From assembly GCA_020440745.1 (NCBI GenBank), contig JAGRNM010000079.1:1-6522 (forward strand): DNA of 6,522 bases, given 5' to 3'. The DNA is from Deltaproteobacteria bacterium. Its GTDB lineage: Bacteria > UBA10199 > DSSB01. Below the pieces are notes generated by a model that was not told where the DNA came from, did not search any database, and was given only the letters and a program-made list of their open reading frames with translations. Numbering within the stretch: the first letter of the stretch is position 1; the number at the start of each line of letters is the position of its first letter. Shown piece by piece: positions 4,977 to 6,522 of this stretch. The position numbers and the translations under genes are program-made.

Positions 4977-6455
4977 ATGCAAGAGTATCAACAATATATT
5001 AATGGTGAGTTTGTAGACTCCGTCAGCGGAGAATTTTTTGAATCCCAAAACCCTTTTAATCAAGAAGTCTTAGCTAAAATCCCCGCTAGCACCTCAGAAG
5101 ATGTCAACTTAGCAGTAGCGGCCGCCAAAGAGGCCTTTGAAGAAACAGACTGGAGCGATGTAAGACAAAGCCAAACTAGAGCCCAGCTTTTACGAAGCAT
5201 TGGCGCACAAATCAGAGAAAAAATCGACGAACTAGCCGAAGTCGAAAGCTTAGACTCGGGCAAAACCATTACTGAAACCCAACTTGTGGATGTCCACTAT
5301 GCAGCCGATACCTTTGAATACTTTGCCGATCTAGCAACCCAAATTTCCGGAGAAGTCCTACCCGTACCCGCTGAAGCTTTGGACTTTACCTTAAGAGAAC
5401 CTCTGGGAGTTTGCGGAGCCATTGGTGCTTGGAATTTTCCCATTCTCTTTACCGCTTGGAAAACCGCCCCCGCCCTAGCAGCCGGCAATACTTTAGTTTA
5501 CAAACCAGCTCAGCTGACTAGCCGTAGTGCCTTAGAGGTAGCTAAAATTTTTGACCAAGTAGGCTTACCTAAAGGTGTTGTCAACATTGTCACAGGTTCA
5601 GGACGGGGAGTAGGACAAGTCTTGGCCGAGCATCATCAGGTGGCCAAAATTTCCTTTACTGGTTCAACAGAAGTCGGCCGTACCGTACTTAAAGCTGCTG
5701 CAAGCAACCTTAAAAAAAGCACTCTAGAGCTAGGAGGCAAATCTCCTAATATTGTCTTTAACGACGCTGATTTAGACCGAGCCGTCAGTGCTGCTCTAAC
5801 AGGCATTTTTTTTAATGGTGGTCAATGCTGCATCGCAGGCAGTCGTTTACTTTTGCAAGAAGGTATCTATGATAAGTTTGTAGAACAACTAGTCGAACGC
5901 ACCAAAAAAATTAAATTAGGTGATCCTTTAGACTGGGATAGTCGCATGGGCCCCATGATTACTCGCAAACAACAACAACAAATTTTAGAATACATTGAAT
6001 GGGGAAAACAAAACGGTATGAAACTATTAACCGGTGGTTCTATCCCCAAAAACCCCGAATTAAGCCAAGGCAATTTTATAGAACCTACTATCTTTGAAGC
6101 GTCCAACAACGACCTTAAACTCTGCCAAGAAGAAATCTTTGGCCCAGTCTTAAGCGTCTTAAAATTTAAAACTGAATCTGAAGCTCTACAAATCGCCAAC
6201 GATACACCTTTTGGACTGGCTAGTGCGGTTTGGACCCAAGATATTAAAAGGGCCTTAAGAATGGCCAAAAAAATTAAAGCTGGCCAAGTTTGGGTTAATC
6301 AATACCTCATGATCAGCCCCTTTGCCCCCCATGGAGGTTACAAACAAAGCGGTTATGGCAAAGATCTATCCCGCCATTGTTTAGAAGAATACACCCAAAT
6401 TAAAAATGTCTACGTGGACCTATCGGAAGAAGAGTTTTTAACCCTTTATGAATAA
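4977..6455 (+). CDS. NAD(P)-dependent aldehyde dehydrogenase, betaine/aminobutyraldehyde dehydrogenase-like
   Basis: This cytoplasmic enzyme oxidises an aldehyde to its carboxylate with NAD(P). The 492 residues match the full length of the ALDH superfamily. Catalytic features are all present: WNFP with N153 (oxyanion hole), K176 (cofactor), FTGSTEVG (227-234), LELGGKSPN with E251 (general base), GQCCIAGSR with nucleophile C285 (second Cys, aligned to C302 of ALDH2), and EEIFGP with E386. The C-terminal PHGGYKQSGYGKDLS (451-465) and EEYTQIKNVYVDL (470-482) recall betaine, aminobutyraldehyde and phenylacetaldehyde dehydrogenases, but the substrate cannot be fixed. Q179 stands where most NAD-preferring relatives have Glu. 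The start is decided by AAGGAGG (4965-4971) 5 bases before the ATG. A 5-bp repeat, CTAGC/GCTAG (4920-4924/4947-4951), lies in the leader. The gene is divergent from folD and overlaps the next gene by 8 bases. Confidence 0.95.
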   Translation: MQEYQQYINGEFVDSVSGEFFESQNPFNQEVLAKIPASTSEDVNLAVAAAKEAFEETDWSDVRQSQTRAQLLRSIGAQIREKIDELAEVESLDSGKTITETQLVDVHYAADTFEYFADLATQISGEVLPVPAEALDFTLREPLGVCGAIGAWNFPILFTAWKTAPALAAGNTLVYKPAQLTSRSALEVAKIFDQVGLPKGVVNIVTGSGRGVGQVLAEHHQVAKISFTGSTEVGRTVLKAAASNLKKSTLELGGKSPNIVFNDADLDRAVSAALTGIFFNGGQCCIAGSRLLLQEGIYDKFVEQLVERTKKIKLGDPLDWDSRMGPMITRKQQQQILEYIEWGKQNGMKLLTGGSIPKNPELSQGNFIEPTIFEASNNDLKLCQEEIFGPVLSVLKFKTESEALQIANDTPFGLASAVWTQDIKRALRMAKKIKAGQVWVNQYLMISPFAPHGGYKQSGYGKDLSRHCLEEYTQIKNVYVDLSEEEFLTLYE

Positions 6456-6522
6456 AAAAAAACCAAAGCCATCTAAACAAGCAACCCGTCTCATCATTGC
6501 TGCTCCAGAGCAAAATGCGGAT
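6448..6522 (+). CDS. Start of a downstream gene, possibly M24-family (Xaa-Pro aminopeptidase-like); cut by window edge
   Basis: An ATG at 6448, overlapping the end of the dehydrogenase gene by 8 bases in another frame, opens a frame with no stop through the last base: MNKKKPKPSKQ followed by ATRLIIAAPEQNAD. The basic start followed by a beta-strand LIIAAPEQNAD resembles, from memory, the first strand of the creatinase N-terminal domain in Xaa-Pro aminopeptidase-like proteins (pattern LIIA.SE..A). Only 25 codons are visible, so function is a guess. The overlap suggests cotranscription and coupling with the dehydrogenase. GGAAGAAGAG (6425-6434) is the only purine-rich stretch upstream and is rather far away (13 bases). 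Confidence 0.5.
   Translation, partial: MNKKKPKPSKQATRLIIAAPEQNAD

Noticed and set aside
5867..6268. Long minus-strand ORF (133 codons) inside the aldehyde dehydrogenase gene
   Set aside because: It is antisense to strongly conserved ALDH coding sequence, the product has no domain I recognise, and no ribosome site is evident.

Overview
The window looks like ordinary bacterial chromosome from a fairly low-GC organism (about 40% GC by eye). It has dense genes, strong AGGAGG-type ribosome binding sites, TAA stops, and one protein with a Sec signal peptide. The gene set (DEAD-box helicase, YadG/YadH-type ABC exporter, FolD, short-form MetF, aldehyde dehydrogenase) does not fix a phylum, and I do not name one. 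I see no tRNA, rRNA, CRISPR array, insertion sequence or phage gene.

Layout. Bases 1-716 (+) hold the C-terminal half of a DEAD-box RNA helicase cut by the window edge. A 132-base convergent gap follows. Bases 849-1277 (-) encode a small secreted protein that I align by hand to the PCu(A)C copper-chaperone fold, with all four copper-ligand positions replaced. A divergent intergenic region of 131 bases then leads to a two-gene ABC-2 exporter (+). Its ATPase gene (1409-2332) is interrupted by one in-frame TAA just before the signature motif, while every other ATPase motif stays in frame. Its permease (2329-3090) is intact and overlaps the ATPase gene by 4 bases.

The permease converges on a folate one-carbon operon on the minus strand, folD (3984-4832) followed after 4 bases by metF (3113-3979, TTG start). 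Together these would convert formyl-/methenyl-/methylene-tetrahydrofolate to 5-methyl-tetrahydrofolate. Across a 144-base divergent spacer carrying a nested inverted repeat, a complete NAD(P)-dependent aldehyde dehydrogenase (4977-6455, +) is transcribed the other way. It overlaps by 8 bases the start of a further gene that runs off the right edge and may be an M24-type peptidase.

No clearly new multi-gene system is visible. The points most worth a second look are the nonsense codon in the otherwise preserved ABC ATPase, the apparently copper-less PCu(A)C-like protein, the inverted repeat between the folD and aldehyde dehydrogenase promoters, and the Gln at the cofactor-selecting position of the dehydrogenase beside folate genes.
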